Origin: Psoroptes ovis
Lineage: Eukaryota > Arthropoda > Arachnida > Sarcoptiformes > Psoroptidae
Assembly (NCBI GenBank): GCA_002943765.1
Contig: PQWQ01000006.1
Coordinates: 1,860,001-1,924,000, forward strand
DNA length: 64,000 bases
Direction: 5' to 3'
The position numbers were made by a program, and so were the translations under genes. Below are positions 47,162 to 60,936 of the stretch, one piece after another. Within the stretch, counting starts at the first letter, position 1; every line of letters begins with the position of its first letter. The notes beneath the pieces are model-generated. The model was not told the DNA's origin. It was given only the letters and a program-made list of their open reading frames with translations, and made no database searches.

Positions 47162-48211
47162 GAGAAATTTCATTTCGTATTTTCTTTCATCGATTTCTTC
47201 TTCGTTCATCATTCATTTATTTATTTATTGTGGACATGACTCGTTTATTTGTTCTTTGTGCTCGCAGCACGTTTTTAAGTGTACGCAAATGATTTAACAA
47301 TGAAATTAAACATGTGATAATTTGATTGTTTAAAATTCAGCTGAATATTAATTAATGATATTCATTCATTAAACCTTCATTATTTGAATGAATAAAATTC
47401 GGCTCATGGAAATAAGGGTAATGAGAAACCAAAACGTATTATGTTTGATTGAATTATACTTTTCGTGATTATCATTATCAAGATATTTGAAGAAGAAATA
47501 GATTATTCGTTTGTCAATCAATGATGTCGAATCAAATGTCAATCACCATAATCTTCAAGTAATGATAAAAATTTCTTTTTTATTTATCCGAAATTTTGAT
47601 TAAATTTGCATATTGAAACTCAATTAATCGATTGAATTATTTCTATTGATTTTTTCTCGAATATTTTATTTCAAATACGCAATTGAATTTTTTGAGAAAC
47701 ACCTGAAATAAAATACGAAATATATTAATTCATGTTTATCGATCAATAAATGAATAATTATTTCAATTTATTAAATAAACAAAAAACGTATGATAATTAT
47801 CAAAAATGATCAAATAAAGTAAACAAGCATATTGAAAAATTTTCGCTTTCATCAAACAATCGAGTATACAACTTTTGGTTATTTATCAACTTTATTTGTG
47901 GTAGTTGCTATCATTGTTGTTGTTGTTAAAGAAAAGCCCATAGCATAACTAACTAGAAATTAAATTAACCATCATAATTTTACAGCTATAACAAATAATA
48001 ATAATAATTATTCATATTAAATTCAATTATAATAATCTTAAACACAATATAATAATAATAATCGAAAAAATAAAAAGTACATATTGTTTACATAAACACA
48101 CAACATATGATCTAATTTCTCATCGAGAACGATCTAAACAAACTCTTGTTTGTGTGTAGGTTTTTTTCGAAATAATTGTAAATGTGATTATTACCATCAA
48201 AATAATCGAAA

Positions 48212-51200
48212 ATGCCTACATTAATTGGTCGTTTCAATGAATTATTGCACAATTTTTCTTCATCGACATCGGCTACACAGAATCAGACAACACAAATATC
48301 TTCTTCATCTTCATCTGCCAGGCAACATCATCATCCGCCTTCAAGATCAAGTTCAAATCGCATTGTATCCACTGGCGATTCATCAAAAAGACAAATTGTA
48401 AAACGATCTAGTTCAAGTCGTCCACAACAAAGTAATAAAACGGTGAATTGCACAAATCATGATTGCAACAATAATAATAATAATCATCGTCACGGTTCTT
48501 TGATTGCTACATCTGGTTATAATAGCAATAACAATAGTAATAGATCATCATTATATATTGAACAAGAAAAAGATAAGACCGGTAATAACAGAAATCGAGC
48601 CAGTTCCCATATCAATGATCGTCCGAAACAGCAAACAAATCCAAGTTATCGCTTATCATCATCGAAAACACCTTCGACCACAACAACAAAACAGAATACA
48701 AATCAAAATATTCAAAAACAACATCAAAAGCATAAATCACGTCAAAATCATCAACGAAGACATTCAATAGCGAGTGTATCAAGTATGTCAAATAATATTA
48801 TTCATAATAACAATAAAATAAGTACAAGTCATCATAACAACAACAATAAATATGTTAATGATTCAAAAGGAAACTTTAATGAATTGAATCATATTGAAAA
48901 AAATATCAATCAACAAAACAATAGTAACATTAATGATGATGAATCATTGACTAAAATATTGGTACGTAAAATGAAAATTGGTGCCATCACAAAGAAAAAT
49001 CCGAATAATAATAATAATAATCAATTGAAAACGGAAATTTTTCATAAAAAAATTTTCAAAATGACTAAAAAAGAAATGGAATCGCATCATATGATTGATG
49101 ATGGTGATAAATTGTCCAAAGGTTGTTTTATCAATCATTATCTTGATGGGTATGTTGCAGATTATTTCATCTTCCAATGTTGAATTATTTTTACTCATTT
49201 TTTTCCTAGTCATTTGATAAAAAATCATCCGGATATAATATCAGGTAAAACATGCTATGATATGCCTGTCAGGGAGATTGAATTGTTAGAAACAAATATA
49301 GTGGCCGCATGTACTGGTCCAAATGATGGTCTTTTGACAGTCAATTCATCATCTAAGCCTTTCGAAATATCTTTGGATGATGGCATCGATTTTATAGATG
49401 AAGATTATCCTGATTCATCATTATCCTCTAATGGTTGCTGTTCTTCTGATCACAATCAATCGCCACAAAATTCAGCTAAATTATCGACATCTTCTGCTAT
49501 ATCATCGACAGATATTTCAATCGACAATAATAATAATAATAAACCGAATAAATCTTGCTCACCGGTCAATAATTTTGAGAAAATAATCGAACCTGTTGCT
49601 GGGGTTAATAATTGGAATCGGTTCAATGATTTCGCTTACGGTATATCAACTACATTATATGAGACACACCCGTCTACCAAACAAAAAGCAGGTAAAACAA
49701 AATTAAATGTTCACAAAATGTTTTTTTTTTTTTGAAATAATTTTTTTTACCATTACAGGTGATCCGATTGCCGATTCATTTGCAATTTGTCTGAGAGAAA
49801 ATAGTGCCATCATCGCTTTAGCTGATGGTGTCAATTGGGGCGAAAAAGCATGTCTAGCATCAAGATGTGCCATACATGGTTGTATCGATTATTTAAACAA
49901 AGCATTATATTCAGCTGCAACCGATTCAACCCGTTCACGAAACACTATGGTAAATGTTTTATTATTTGAATTTTCATTTCTAACTTTAATTTTTTTTTCA
50001 TTTTCATTGATCAGGACATATTTATCGCTCTATTACGTTCATTCAATGCAGCTCATAATATGATATTGGCACAAGGTGGCCATTTAACAACACTTTGTGC
50101 AGGTAAATAAATTATAATAATAAAAAAATAATTTCAAAACAAACATAGGCTTCAAATGGTAGTAAAAAAAAGATGCGATTGTTTGAAATTATAATGATAA
50201 TAATGTCGATGACATATTTAACCTAGTTTGGAAACACAACAAAAATAATACCATTCGATTTATACTAATATTTAGACGAAAAAAATCGATTTTCTATTTT
50301 CATTTTGATTTTTTTTTGTATTTTGTGTTTTTATTTTTATTTTATTTTTGTTTGACCGACAAAATGACTTATTTATAACTGAAACTTTATATACTTTCAT
50401 ATCATTTAGCTGTAATATGTCAATTGAAAGATTCAGACCGTTTTATTGTATGCACATGTAATGTGGGCGATAGTTTAGCCTATGTTTATAGTCAACAACA
50501 TGGTGTTCGAGAGATAACCCAAGGTAATTTATAGAAAAAAATTAATTAAAATTCATAAAAAATGAAAACATTTGTTTCTGATTTTCATTGAAAAGGATCA
50601 CATGATATATTTTCGATGCGGGATATGAGAGATGCATTAGGAGCATTAGGACCTGTATCAGGATCAGAACCTGAATTAAATAATTTAACAGTTGCAATGA
50701 CTATTGTTGATGTTGGTGATATTGTTTTTTTGACATCCGATGGTATATCGGATAATTTTGATCCGGTTGTAGGGAAATTTGCAATACCAAAAAAAGATTC
50801 ATCCAAAAATAATAATGACATAATAAATGATAATAATAACAACAATAATATTACAAATAACAATGAATCGTGTGGTAAATCGAAGAAAAATAATGACAAT
50901 GATATCGATTGTGGTAAAACTAGTTTATTAGCCAAAGGATTGAAAGGTATGTCGGATTGCGATTCGATAATCATAATCATTGACTTATCGATCAATTTTA
51001 TATTTATTTTCATCTTAACACATAGTACGAAAAATGGTTCAAAGATCAAATAGTAATCCAGAAAAATATAGTGCGAGATATTTAAATTATACATCAAAAG
51101 GTTTGCCGCTTGTATCTGCACAACAAAGGCATGCATTGACATTACTTCGTATGGAAGATCTCATTATGAATGGTGTAAATGGTAATATCCTGATTAATGG

Positions 51201-51678
51201 TGATGATTATCCCTCAAATAACAATAATAATGATATGATCGAAAATCGAATGATAACTGCCAAAGATCTCTGTTTATTAATGGTCGATTTTTCAACTAAA
51301 CTGACGATAGCAAAACGTCGAATTTTGGAAGATCCTGAATTATATTCAGATGATGATGATAATAATAGAGATAATGATGAAATATTTGACAAACAAAGAC
51401 GTCGAAGACGTATGGTGGGACAAAAATTGGCTCAATTACCGGGAAAATTGGATCATGCATCAATAGCTGCAATTCAAGTTGGTTTTTATGGAAAATTAAG
51501 AAAAACAAAACAGATACCATCAGCAAAACATTATAATCATTATCAACATAATTCATCATCGAAAACACAACAACAACGGAACGATGATTCACGTTATAAT
51601 CTTCGAACTAAAGCAACATTGGCAAGATTTGAATCACAAGATTCATTGGAAAGCATTAACGAATCCGGTCCTATTTGA
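48212..51678 (+). CDS. PP2C-like phosphatase-domain protein (CG9801 type)
   Basis: Seven exons (48212-49149, 49210-49691, 49759-49949, 50015-50102, 50410-50523, 50596-50946, 51026-51678) encode 938 residues. The first 310 residues are Ser/Asn/Gln/His-rich and disordered. The PP2C-like core starts near EPVAGVNNWNRFNDFAYGI and shows DPIADSFAICL, ALADGVNWGEKA in place of the usual DGHGG motif, GGHLTTLCAAVI, CNVGDSLAYVY, FLTSDGISDNFDP and, near the end, LDHASIAAIQV. The main aspartates (ADG, SDG, LDH) are kept, but the altered DGHGG leaves activity uncertain. The arrangement matches the Drosophila protein CG9801 and its vertebrate PP2D1-like relatives. An acidic/Asn insert lies between the SDG motif and VRKMVQRSN. 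All junctions keep frame. The 307-bp fourth intron is the longest here. Function is unknown. Confidence 0.85.
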
Positions 51679-52493
51679 TAATTTTTCTATATTCATTATT
51701 TTTTAGAAACTTTTTTTCCATGAAATCAATGTTTATCTTTAATTTTACAATATTTACAGTAAATTTAAGAAAAAAAAATAACCATTGATTTATAATAAAT
51801 GGATTTTTTTTTAATAAAAAAAATTAATAAATTTATACATTTATAAACATATAAATATCAAACATTTCATATCAATATGTTACAGTGGGAAGAAGATGTA
51901 TTTCAATTAGAATTATTATTATTTTATAATTTTTAATCAGAAAAGAAAAATATAAAATTCACAACAGGAAACAGTTTTAAGATCCGATTTGGTTCGATCC
52001 TAAAACTTCCATTTTAAAATAATTTTTTTTATAAATATAAACATTTTCATGTGAGTTTTACACATATTAAAAATTTGATAAAAAAATAAAACAATCACTG
52101 GGCTCAATGATAAATGATTTTGTAATAACCGTAATAATAATAACGATAATTGTTGATGATGAATGAATAATAAATGAATGATGTTCAATGGTAATGATGA
52201 TCATGATCGTTATTATTATTATTATTGTTATTGTTATTTTTAAATGCAAGGCGTTGATAATTACAATTATAATCATTTATTTATTTATATATTTACAATT
52301 GAAATGAAAAAAATGTTCATTTTTTTCCTTTCTTCACGACTAATAATTAGTAAACAAATAATGAAAACGATTGAATCGTTGTTATTAAAAATTTTAAAAA
52401 TGATTGCTATTTGATTATGATGATGATAATGATGATCTGAGTAGTTGAAATTGAGAATTTTTTTCATCTTCATTTTCAAACATTAAAAAGCTG
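51679..52493. other. Convergent 3' region, PP2C-like gene / UGCG
   Basis: Two 3' UTRs face each other. AATAAA-type hexamers occur on the plus strand near 51815-51830, and TTTATT (AATAAA on the minus strand) near 52275. The Leu/Ile-rich open frames here come from ATT/ATC runs and are not genes. Confidence 0.6.
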
Positions 52494-55400
52494 CTATAAT
52501 TTAGGTTTAACCTCTTCGGCCATTCCACCCCATTTTAATTTATATGTTCCAGTACGCCACCGAATATCTGGCTCCCATAATGCTTTTGTAAATAAAACTA
52601 ATGCAAACAATTCTCTTAGAAGCCATGCAATTACAAAATCAATTCGACTAAATGATAATGATGAATTCTGTAAATTATACATAAATATAACATATATGAA
52701 ATATTAATAATTACAAATAATAATTTTGATTTCTTTCATTTTATTTTTGTTTACCTGAATGATCGATAAAAGTGTATAGTCTAAAAGAAACCATAATAAT
52801 ATATGAAATAAATAAATGGCAAATGGATCGATTTGTGTTAGATAACTGATGGCCCATGAAGCCATTGCACCTAATACAAAACATTCAGTTAATGGTTCCA
52901 ATAATATCATGTGTGGAATCATTGCTATTCTTAATTTGGCCCATCTAATATTTTTAAGTGAAATAAATTTAGAATTGATTAGAAACGGAAATTTTCAATT
53001 TAAACAAAGAAAAAACAAACCTTGTGATACGTTTTTGGAAAGTTTCGATATCGGCTGTATATGAATTTTGCCATGCTGGCTGCGTACTTATCCTTAATTT
53101 ATACCCTCTTCATTATTTTTTGAAATAAACAAATCAACAGTTAATTTGGAACAATTAATCGAAATCATAATTAAAAAATACCTGTCAGTGAATGATTTGG
53201 CGAAAAAAAAATCTTCGGCCAAATATTGACCAAATGCTGCTATTCCTCCAACTTCTTCAAGTAATTTTTTCCTCATCAATGCTGACATTCCTGTTGGACA
53301 ATTTATATTTAAAAAATCAGCTGAAAGATAAATACGAGCATGTGCCGTTCCGAAATAGACCTTGAATTGAAATCAATTAATATTTGATACGGAAATGTTT
53401 TTTATTTTCAAATTTTTTTTTCAAAAAAAACTTACTTTCTCCAAAACGGCAGGAAATCCTTTTCGATCACAAACGAATGGCATCTGATGAACGAGAGCAA
53501 CATCTTCTTTCATCGCACAAACCATATCTAATAATGTATCATTTTGCACTAAATTTTTTTGAATTGAAAAAAAACATTTTAAAAATTTTTACATTTTATT
53601 GAACAACAAACAACTTACTCCGAATGCCAGCATCTGAGACTAAAATTAGCTCATATTTAGACGCTAAATAAGCTGGTTGCATATTATTTATTTTAGGATT
53701 GACACCAACTTTAAGGCCACCAACAAATAAACGTGCATCGATTTGTGGATATTTATGCATCAAATTTTTAACACAAATAATGGCAGCATCTTTTTCATCT
53801 TGAACACAAAATAATAGCTCATACTATAACAACGATTGAAAACGAAAAAGACAAGAAGGAAAATCATTAATTGAACAAGTGACATCAAATAATTATGAAT
53901 GACAATTTTGAAAAACTTGACTACAAAAAAAAAATCAATCATGATATTCAATTACAATTTAAATTAAACAAATTAACATCATTTTATCATTGAAATTTGA
54001 TAGGAAATGATAAAAAGGAAGAAAATCTTGACTAAATCAAATAATAAAACAGATTGAATATTATCTGATTATCATTCATGTATATTGACATGAATGCAAA
54101 AAATTAGATTAATATAATTTGGTTTGGGTGGTGGCGATGATGTCGATGGTGGCGCAAACATTATCCATCAAATAAATGACTATCATTATCATTAAACAAC
54201 AAACACTGGCAACATTAAATAAAATAAGATAATACTCACTTTTGGATAATTTAGTTGAAAAAATGTTTCCATATTTGAATAAAGATTTTGATCAATACCT
54301 ACCAATGGTTTTATAATGGACACGCCTGGCAATGACATTTCTTTTATTGATTCACTATCGATTTTCCTATGTAAAACTCGTTTACTATGATTTTTTTCAG
54401 AAAATAAAAGGAAAAAAATGTAAAAAAATGAATGATAATTCTTGAATGTCATCTCATTTCAAATTTTTTATCATGAAATTTGGAAAAAAGAGTAAAATTT
54501 GATGATTTATTTTCAAGTTTATTATTTATTTTTCTCGATTCAGTTCTTGAAACAATGAAGGAATGAGACATGAATTTTTCGAACTATAAATTTTCAAGTT
54601 TATACAAACGAGTCGACATGAATATATCGTAAATGTGATCCATAATTCAAATTTTTACCTTGATAATATTTTCAGTGAAAAATTCTTGAAAAAAGCAAAC
54701 AATTCTTGAATTACATTGAATAGATAATGATGATTGAATAAACGCCCTTTATTTTCTATTTTCTAATGGAATATTGATTTTCAAGAATATTTTTGAAAAT
54801 TATTTTTTTATTATTTCAGAATTTATGTCATCTCGAATTTCAGATCTTATATGTCATCAGTAAACGTAGAAACTTGTAAATTTTCTTTCAGAAAAAATTT
54901 GGCCAATTTGTCAGAACTTCATTCATTGATTCAAGTGAAAGTGCTTGGTCGAAAATTTGTTAGAAAACAAAAATTATTTTCAAAAGGAAAATCAACTTGT
55001 CAAAATTGATTTTTGAGAAAAAAGAACAAATCAATCAATCGAAACATAAAAATCATGATTATGATTAATAAGGTGACCTGTTAATGGTGGAAATTCATGA
55101 GATTTTGTTTTGTTTTGATTTCATTTTTTTTTCGTTCAAAGTAATTATTATTCGTGTTTGTAAACACTTTTTGACACCGATAAAGTCCGTCATTAAAATA
55201 CATATTCACATATTTGATTTAATAATTCATTATGGTCATAAATAAACCAAAAAGGACAGGAAAAAAAATCACAATCATTGTTCATGAATTTATGTAGAAA
55301 ACTAAAGTGAAAACATATGAATAGTTGGTGTTAAAAATAGACCACCTAAAATCTCGTAGTGCATATATAATGTAAATATAAATGTAAAAAATATAAATGA

Positions 55401-56186
55401 CAAAAATTAATAATTAAATATGATGAAATTATCAATTTCATTTTGATCTTTATTCAACTCAAAACTAGTATGAATTTCAAGTAAAATTCAATTTCAAAAA
55501 GTATTTAAATTCTTCAATTCTTAAATTGATTTTCTTGCAGTAAAAATTTCTAAATTTTAAAATAATTCTCGATTTTAAATGATTTCATTTTAAATATCAA
55601 TTGAATCATTGAATTATTCAAAATTATGACATAGCGTGCCTATTATTTGCTGTAGGAGTAAATGAATAAATAAACAAATGACCTTGAACAATAATCGAAA
55701 AAAAAGCATCACTTCACTACCTGAAACTTCATTACATTTTATACTAAATTAACAAAATTAAATTCCAGCGAGCTAAAATGTCCTTCAAATGAATTGTTTT
55801 GTTTTGTTCTCTAATGAGACTGTTCAATGAAACAGAAAACAAAACAAAAATTCAGGCATACAAACAAACACACATGCAAACACCAATTCAGTAATAAAAA
55901 CATCTTGTTACAAGTAATTTAAAATAATGAAGTGACTAAAGTTGATTATCATGATGATGTGAGTGAGTGCTATTGCATATGCACGATTTGAATTTTTAAA
56001 TTCACAATTTTCAAAATTGTGGATCCAAAAATGGATTTTTTCATATGAAAATAAAATTCAAAAAACCAACAGACATCACTTACCCATGAAATAATGCTAA
56101 TAAATGCATAAACCAAACAAATAACCATCCACAAATGATAATAATTGCAATTGTAGTCAATATATAACAAAGTGTTTGATGTTCCA
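52494..56186 (-). CDS. UGCG: Ceramide glucosyltransferase
   Basis: Eight minus-strand exons (56084-56186, 54240-54384, 53619-53823, 53436-53548, 53182-53360, 53021-53107, 52755-52944, 52494-52677) encode 401 residues; human UGCG has 394. The N-terminal membrane anchor (IAIIIICGWLFVWFMHLLAL) leads to LPGVSIIKPLVGID and FFQLNYPKYELLFCVQDEKD (first Asp site), LFVGGLKVGVNPKINNM, LVSDAGIR (second Asp motif), YFGTAHARIYLS, CPTGMSALMRKKLLEEVGG, AEDFFFAKS (third Asp site), and the signature KRITRW of the GT21 family. C-terminal membrane helices end with WRTGTYKLKWGGMAEE. It makes glucosylceramide on the cytosolic face of the Golgi. The first exon was found by its anchor, 1.7 kb upstream of the rest, and joins CATGG|T. 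Other introns are 70-77 bp except one of 416 bp after YPK. Complete and ordinary. Confidence 0.95.
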
Positions 56187-56206
56187 TTACTGATTATTGG
56201 GTATTG

Positions 56207-56233
56207 AATAAATAAATAAATAAATAAATAAAT
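56207..56233 (+). repeat. (AATA)n tetranucleotide repeat
   Basis: About seven AATA units lie just upstream of the UGCG start codon, in its presumed leader or promoter. Confidence 0.85.
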
Positions 56234-56690
56234 GGCTGATGATGAATTAATAACAATGATAATAACGATGATGATGATGAATTTAATTTAAAATAGTAAT
56301 CGATGATTATGATGATAGGTAAGATGATAATAATAATAACAACAACAACAACAACAATATGATAATAACAGTGATGATAATAAAAATAATGACCTTTTAT
56401 TCATCAATTTCAAATCAAATTTATTTCGGTCAATATTATTATAAATAATAATGATGAAATGTTTAACCATTTGTTGAATATTATTATTGTTATTATTTAT
56501 TGATTATTATTATATTCAAAAATTTATTATTATTCAAAATTTTATGACATATTTTTTTCTTCAAATGAAATTCTAAGCTAATAATAATAATAATTGTTGC
56601 TATTTTTTTCATCATTATTATTATTGTTGATTATCGTATTTATCTCTGGTTATGATATGTGACTGATTATCGTATAGTCGATGCATCTCT

Positions 56691-56859
56691 ATCGTGATTG
56701 GATTTGAACGAAAAATAACAGAAAAAATGGTTAAAAATATTTGACAAATGATTTGTAAACAAAATAATAATGATGATAATAAAATGTCACTGAATAACAA
56801 CAATTTGACTTCATTCATACTTAATTCCTACAATATTGATCTTCGAATCCAATCACGAT
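56691..56859. repeat. 18-bp inverted repeat with 133-nt spacer
   Basis: The arm ATCGTGATTGGATTTGAA (56691-56708) is matched by TTCGAATCCAATCACGAT (56842-56859); the single mismatch would be a G-U pair in RNA. The spacer is AT-rich, and a small TTTGACAAAT-type palindrome sits inside. It could be a small transposon remnant or a structured segment in the UGCG leader. Confidence 0.6.
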
Positions 56860-57782
56860 TTTGCGGAAAAAAATAAGAATGTTAAATACAAAAAAAATAA
56901 TTAACTAATTAACAAACAAACAATCATTTTCATTATGGAATTGTTCATTTTTTCTTCCATAATTATTTCATCACACAATTACTAACAGTGACTAGTCGAG
57001 AAGACCGAATACAAACATTATTTTATAAAATAATAATGAATTAAGATTAATCAAAATCGATGATGGAATGAATGAAGCAAATAAAAAAGGAAAAATGACA
57101 AAAAATTTCAAATTGTTTGGGGCGTATTTAATTGTCATAATATATAATTACATCAAATGAAAAAAAATATATTTAAAACAATACACATAAACACACACAG
57201 GATATATTTGTGTGTGATTGTAGAAATTTATCAATCAAACGATTACTATCGATGATGACACAACAAACAATTAACAAACGTAAACAAAAAAAAACATAGT
57301 GCAGGGTTTGTTTAATTGCAAAATCATCATTCATTTCTGATATGATTCAGTGAATCGTCACACAAAAATCATTCAACATTCGTTTGTATTATTGAAAGAT
57401 GATATTTTATGATAATGTCTCTTGATTAACTATGGCAAACAAACAATTTCAAACAACAACAAAAAAACAATGAAATTTTCATTGACTTTTCAGAGCTTTG
57501 AATAGTTTCGAAGATACAATCTACAACACACAGTGGTGATGATGGTAATGAAGCATTAACTTTGGTTCAAAAAAAAATTGCTTCGCTATTTCTATTTTGT
57601 CATTCAAACAAGTAATATTTAAAAATAAACGATATTAATTGATACTATTATTAATCATTCATTCATTATTTTTGTTTTCAAAAATACATCATACATATCA
57701 AATGATATTAATTTATGTGTATTATTATGTATGTGTTCAAGATTTGAAAAATTTCACGCCATTTTCTCAATGATAATTTATC

Positions 57783-57844
57783 AATGTTACGATGTTATCA
57801 ATGTTATTATTATTCAATAATAACATTGATAACATCGTAACATT
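57783..57844. repeat. Perfect 29-bp hairpin with 4-nt loop
   Basis: Bases 57783-57811 are the exact reverse complement of 57816-57844; the loop is ATTC at 57812-57815. The stem starts AATGTTACGATG and includes several G-C pairs, so it is not merely an AT-run palindrome. No coding context. Possibilities are a recent inverted duplication, a foldback element, a small-RNA precursor, or an amplification/assembly fold-back artefact. Confidence 0.85.
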
Positions 57845-60800
57845 TATAATAATAATCAAAATCCAATATAATTCGATAATGAAAATATAACTATTAAAAA
57901 CAGAGCATCAATTTGAGCTTCGCGCGTGGTTTTCATTTCAGTCTATGATATATACCAATCACATTGAAATTATGAAAAAATTGAAATTCAATGAGTTTGA
58001 ATGCAGTACTGCTACTGCTGCTGCTGGCATTCTATGATTTTAAATTGATTTAAATTTATTCTTCGTCTGATTTTTCACTAATTTATAGTGAAAATAATCA
58101 TCAATTTTTTCTTGTTCTCTTTCCTATTTAGCCGGTGTATGTATGCATTATGTGTTCTTTACTGTCATTATCAAAGACAAATAATAATAATAATAAATGT
58201 GAAATAATGAAAAATGTACGGAAAATTTCATTTCACACACATATGTATCCATTTTCTCACATTGAAGGAAATCATTAAATGAATATTAATTCAATTTTAA
58301 ATGAAAATAAAGACAAAACATAACAGAATACAGAATAATGATATTTATGATGATAATAATGTATGAATAAAGCCGAATATCATTGATGATAATGTCATAA
58401 ATGATGATATCGTTATTATTTTCATCATAATCATTATCATTATCATCATGATGATTTTAATTCATTTAATGAGAATTCTTAATTCAATGAATGAATGAAT
58501 TAATTCGATTCATTTTTTATCATATATATTGCAGTCGCTGAACATTGACAAGAAGATTCATTGACAAATCAAAGACAAATCATTCACCAAAAATTTATTT
58601 TTTTCTGCTTAGATCAATTTTTCTTCTTTGTTTGTTTGATTCATTGATGTCATATTGACAGAATATTTCTCAGTTTTCAATATTCTTAATTATAATTCTT
58701 TTATTCACTGAATTTCGAGTAATATCGATTGGAAAAATTATCGAAAATTGAAAATTTGACTAATCGACAATAAAAGAAACAAACCTCATTCCATTGTTGC
58801 TAAAGCTGTAGCTGGTGTTCAAAATCTAAAATCAATTCGATTATGAATTCGCAATCATTTTGTGTTCTTCGCTGTTTGATTAAAAACATTTTGATGTAAA
58901 AAAATTTCGATTTTTTTGATATGTTTCACATGGTCAAATAATAGCCAAATTGTTTGCTTATCACAATTAACGATTTTGATTGTTTGCTGGTCATTTTTTG
59001 GATGATTAAATTATTTTATGTTTTGGAAAAATTGACAAAATTTTCATTTGAAAATTTATTATTCAATCGATGATTGATTAATTTGTTTATATCGATTGAT
59101 TGATTGATTGTTATTCCGTTGTCGTTGCTGTTATTGCTGTTTATCAGCTGTCACTGTTGTCATTAAAATTCATTTGTATATTTTATTATTAGAATATAAT
59201 GATGAATCGATCAATCGATCAATCAATCAAAGAAATTCACAATCAATTTCAATCAATTCTTATTAATAAATTTCGATATAATTATTGGATATTGCTGTGC
59301 TGTATAATGCATATTAGAAATCATAGAAAAGTAGAGAAAAATATTACAAAAAATATTAATTTATGATTGCTAATTGTAAGATTGCATTTTATTTCATTTC
59401 TTTTAACGTCTTATCAATTAAATAAACAAATTAAATGAAATCAATGATGATTGTCTTTCGACAATGATGATGATGGAATCTCTATTGTTAGAGTGATAAA
59501 TTATTTTGGCGATAATTACTATCGATTATAGAAACACTTAACCGGTATTAAAAGGATAATAACAACAGAACAATTGATGGAATTAAAGATCAACAAAATT
59601 CATCATCATCATCATATTGATATGAATCATACAAATTTTTATTTTTAAAACAAAACATTTCATTTTTAAAAAATAGATTTTGAATGATTTAATCACTGAT
59701 TTCATTCAAACATTGATTTAATCTAAACATCACTTTTGAATCAATTAACTACTGAATTATTCATAAATTATCATTTGTTTGACTTCATTGATTGATAATT
59801 TGATCGATAATCTAAACGCCGGCAATTAATTGATTGACTGATTGAACGAATTATTGAATAAATTTACCAATTTTTGATGACTGAATCAATGATGATTCAA
59901 TTGGTTGATGTTTCCTTATTAATTTAAATGAAAAAAAATGTGAATTGATGCAATGTGCTTGAAAATTTTTTTGGAAATACATTCACTTTCATATATTTTT
60001 CGATGCATGGGGAAATAAACATTAATCGAAATAATAAATAAGAGAGTTTGTTAAAACAGGTAAAAATGTCTAAATGAAAACATGAAATTAAAATCATTGA
60101 AAGCACCACCACCACCACCAAAAAAAAAAATCAAAACAAATGTTGTCGGCGGCGCATGTTTTTCATGTGCTGTGTTTGTTGTTGCTGTTTCGTGCTGTTT
60201 GTTTTATATTCTCATTTAATCAATGATATGAATTCTTCTATAATTGATCGCTGAATATGATTATGATGATTGTTGTATGGCATACATGCATCATGATGAT
60301 TATATCAATGTATGATGGCCTCTGCCAATGCTTTTTTCGGTTTATTTCGGCGAAAAAAATGAATTCTTTATGAATGATTTGAACATCAATGAACATGAAA
60401 ATATTTGAAAAAATTGAAACTACAACCGAATTTGTCATTTAAATGCCGCTAGAAAATGATTTTGGAATTTAAATTCTGTTTTTTCGTTTTGCATTCAAAT
60501 GCACATTCGTATTTGCTGCTGCCATTTTGTATTTTTTACAATTTTCAAAAAAATTCATTATTCAGCCAAACCCAGCGCAGTAAATGAAAGAAACTGATTG
60601 GAAAACAGTTGACAATTTTGGCAAATCTAAAAATAAGCAAAACAAAAACAAAACAATGCCACTACCTTTCCTCGTTTTGAATTTATGGAAAACTGAATTT
60701 TTTTTCCAAAATAAATTCATTTAAATCTCAATTGTTTGTGACTGAAAGACATTTGGTGACCATTCGATTTTTTTTAATGAATGAAATTCATTGAAATCAA

Positions 60801-60936
60801 TTTAATTCGATACAAAATTCAACTGCAATTATAGTATGATTAATTGATTAATCAATTAAATTATGTAGAGACGTTGATTATGATGATGATGGTGATAATG
60901 ATTGATGATATCATCCAATTTTTTTCCAATTAATAA

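Larger units (their letters stand above)
43417..48211. other. Gene-poor stretch between the repeat protein and the PP2C-like gene
   Basis: It contains one possible small membrane protein (45695-45931, listed). A codon-like minus-strand island at 43753-43824 follows an acceptor-like CTACCCAG and reads KKALTIVGECENDLPFSFHE to a stop; no partner exon was found. Two A20 runs lie at 45647 and 47142. No other feature is supported. Confidence 0.45.
56187..60936. other. Gene-poor stretch between UGCG (5' side) and ATG10 (3' side)
   Basis: No supported gene. It holds an AATA microsatellite, an 18-bp inverted repeat with a 133-nt spacer, and a perfect 29-bp hairpin, all listed. A 20-codon frame at 57991-58053 reads MSLNAVLLLLLLAFYDFKLI and looks like a signal peptide without a mature chain. 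The UGCG leader and the ATG10 3' UTR lie at the two ends. Confidence 0.5.

Noticed and set aside
50585..51142. 185-residue minus-strand frame
   Set aside because: Antisense of the PP2C-like core exons with SDG and GDS motifs on the plus strand.
56840..56862. TTCGAATCC followed by TTTT, tRNA-like 3' part
   Set aside because: It pairs instead with an upstream arm 133 nt away; no tRNA stems or anticodon loop.
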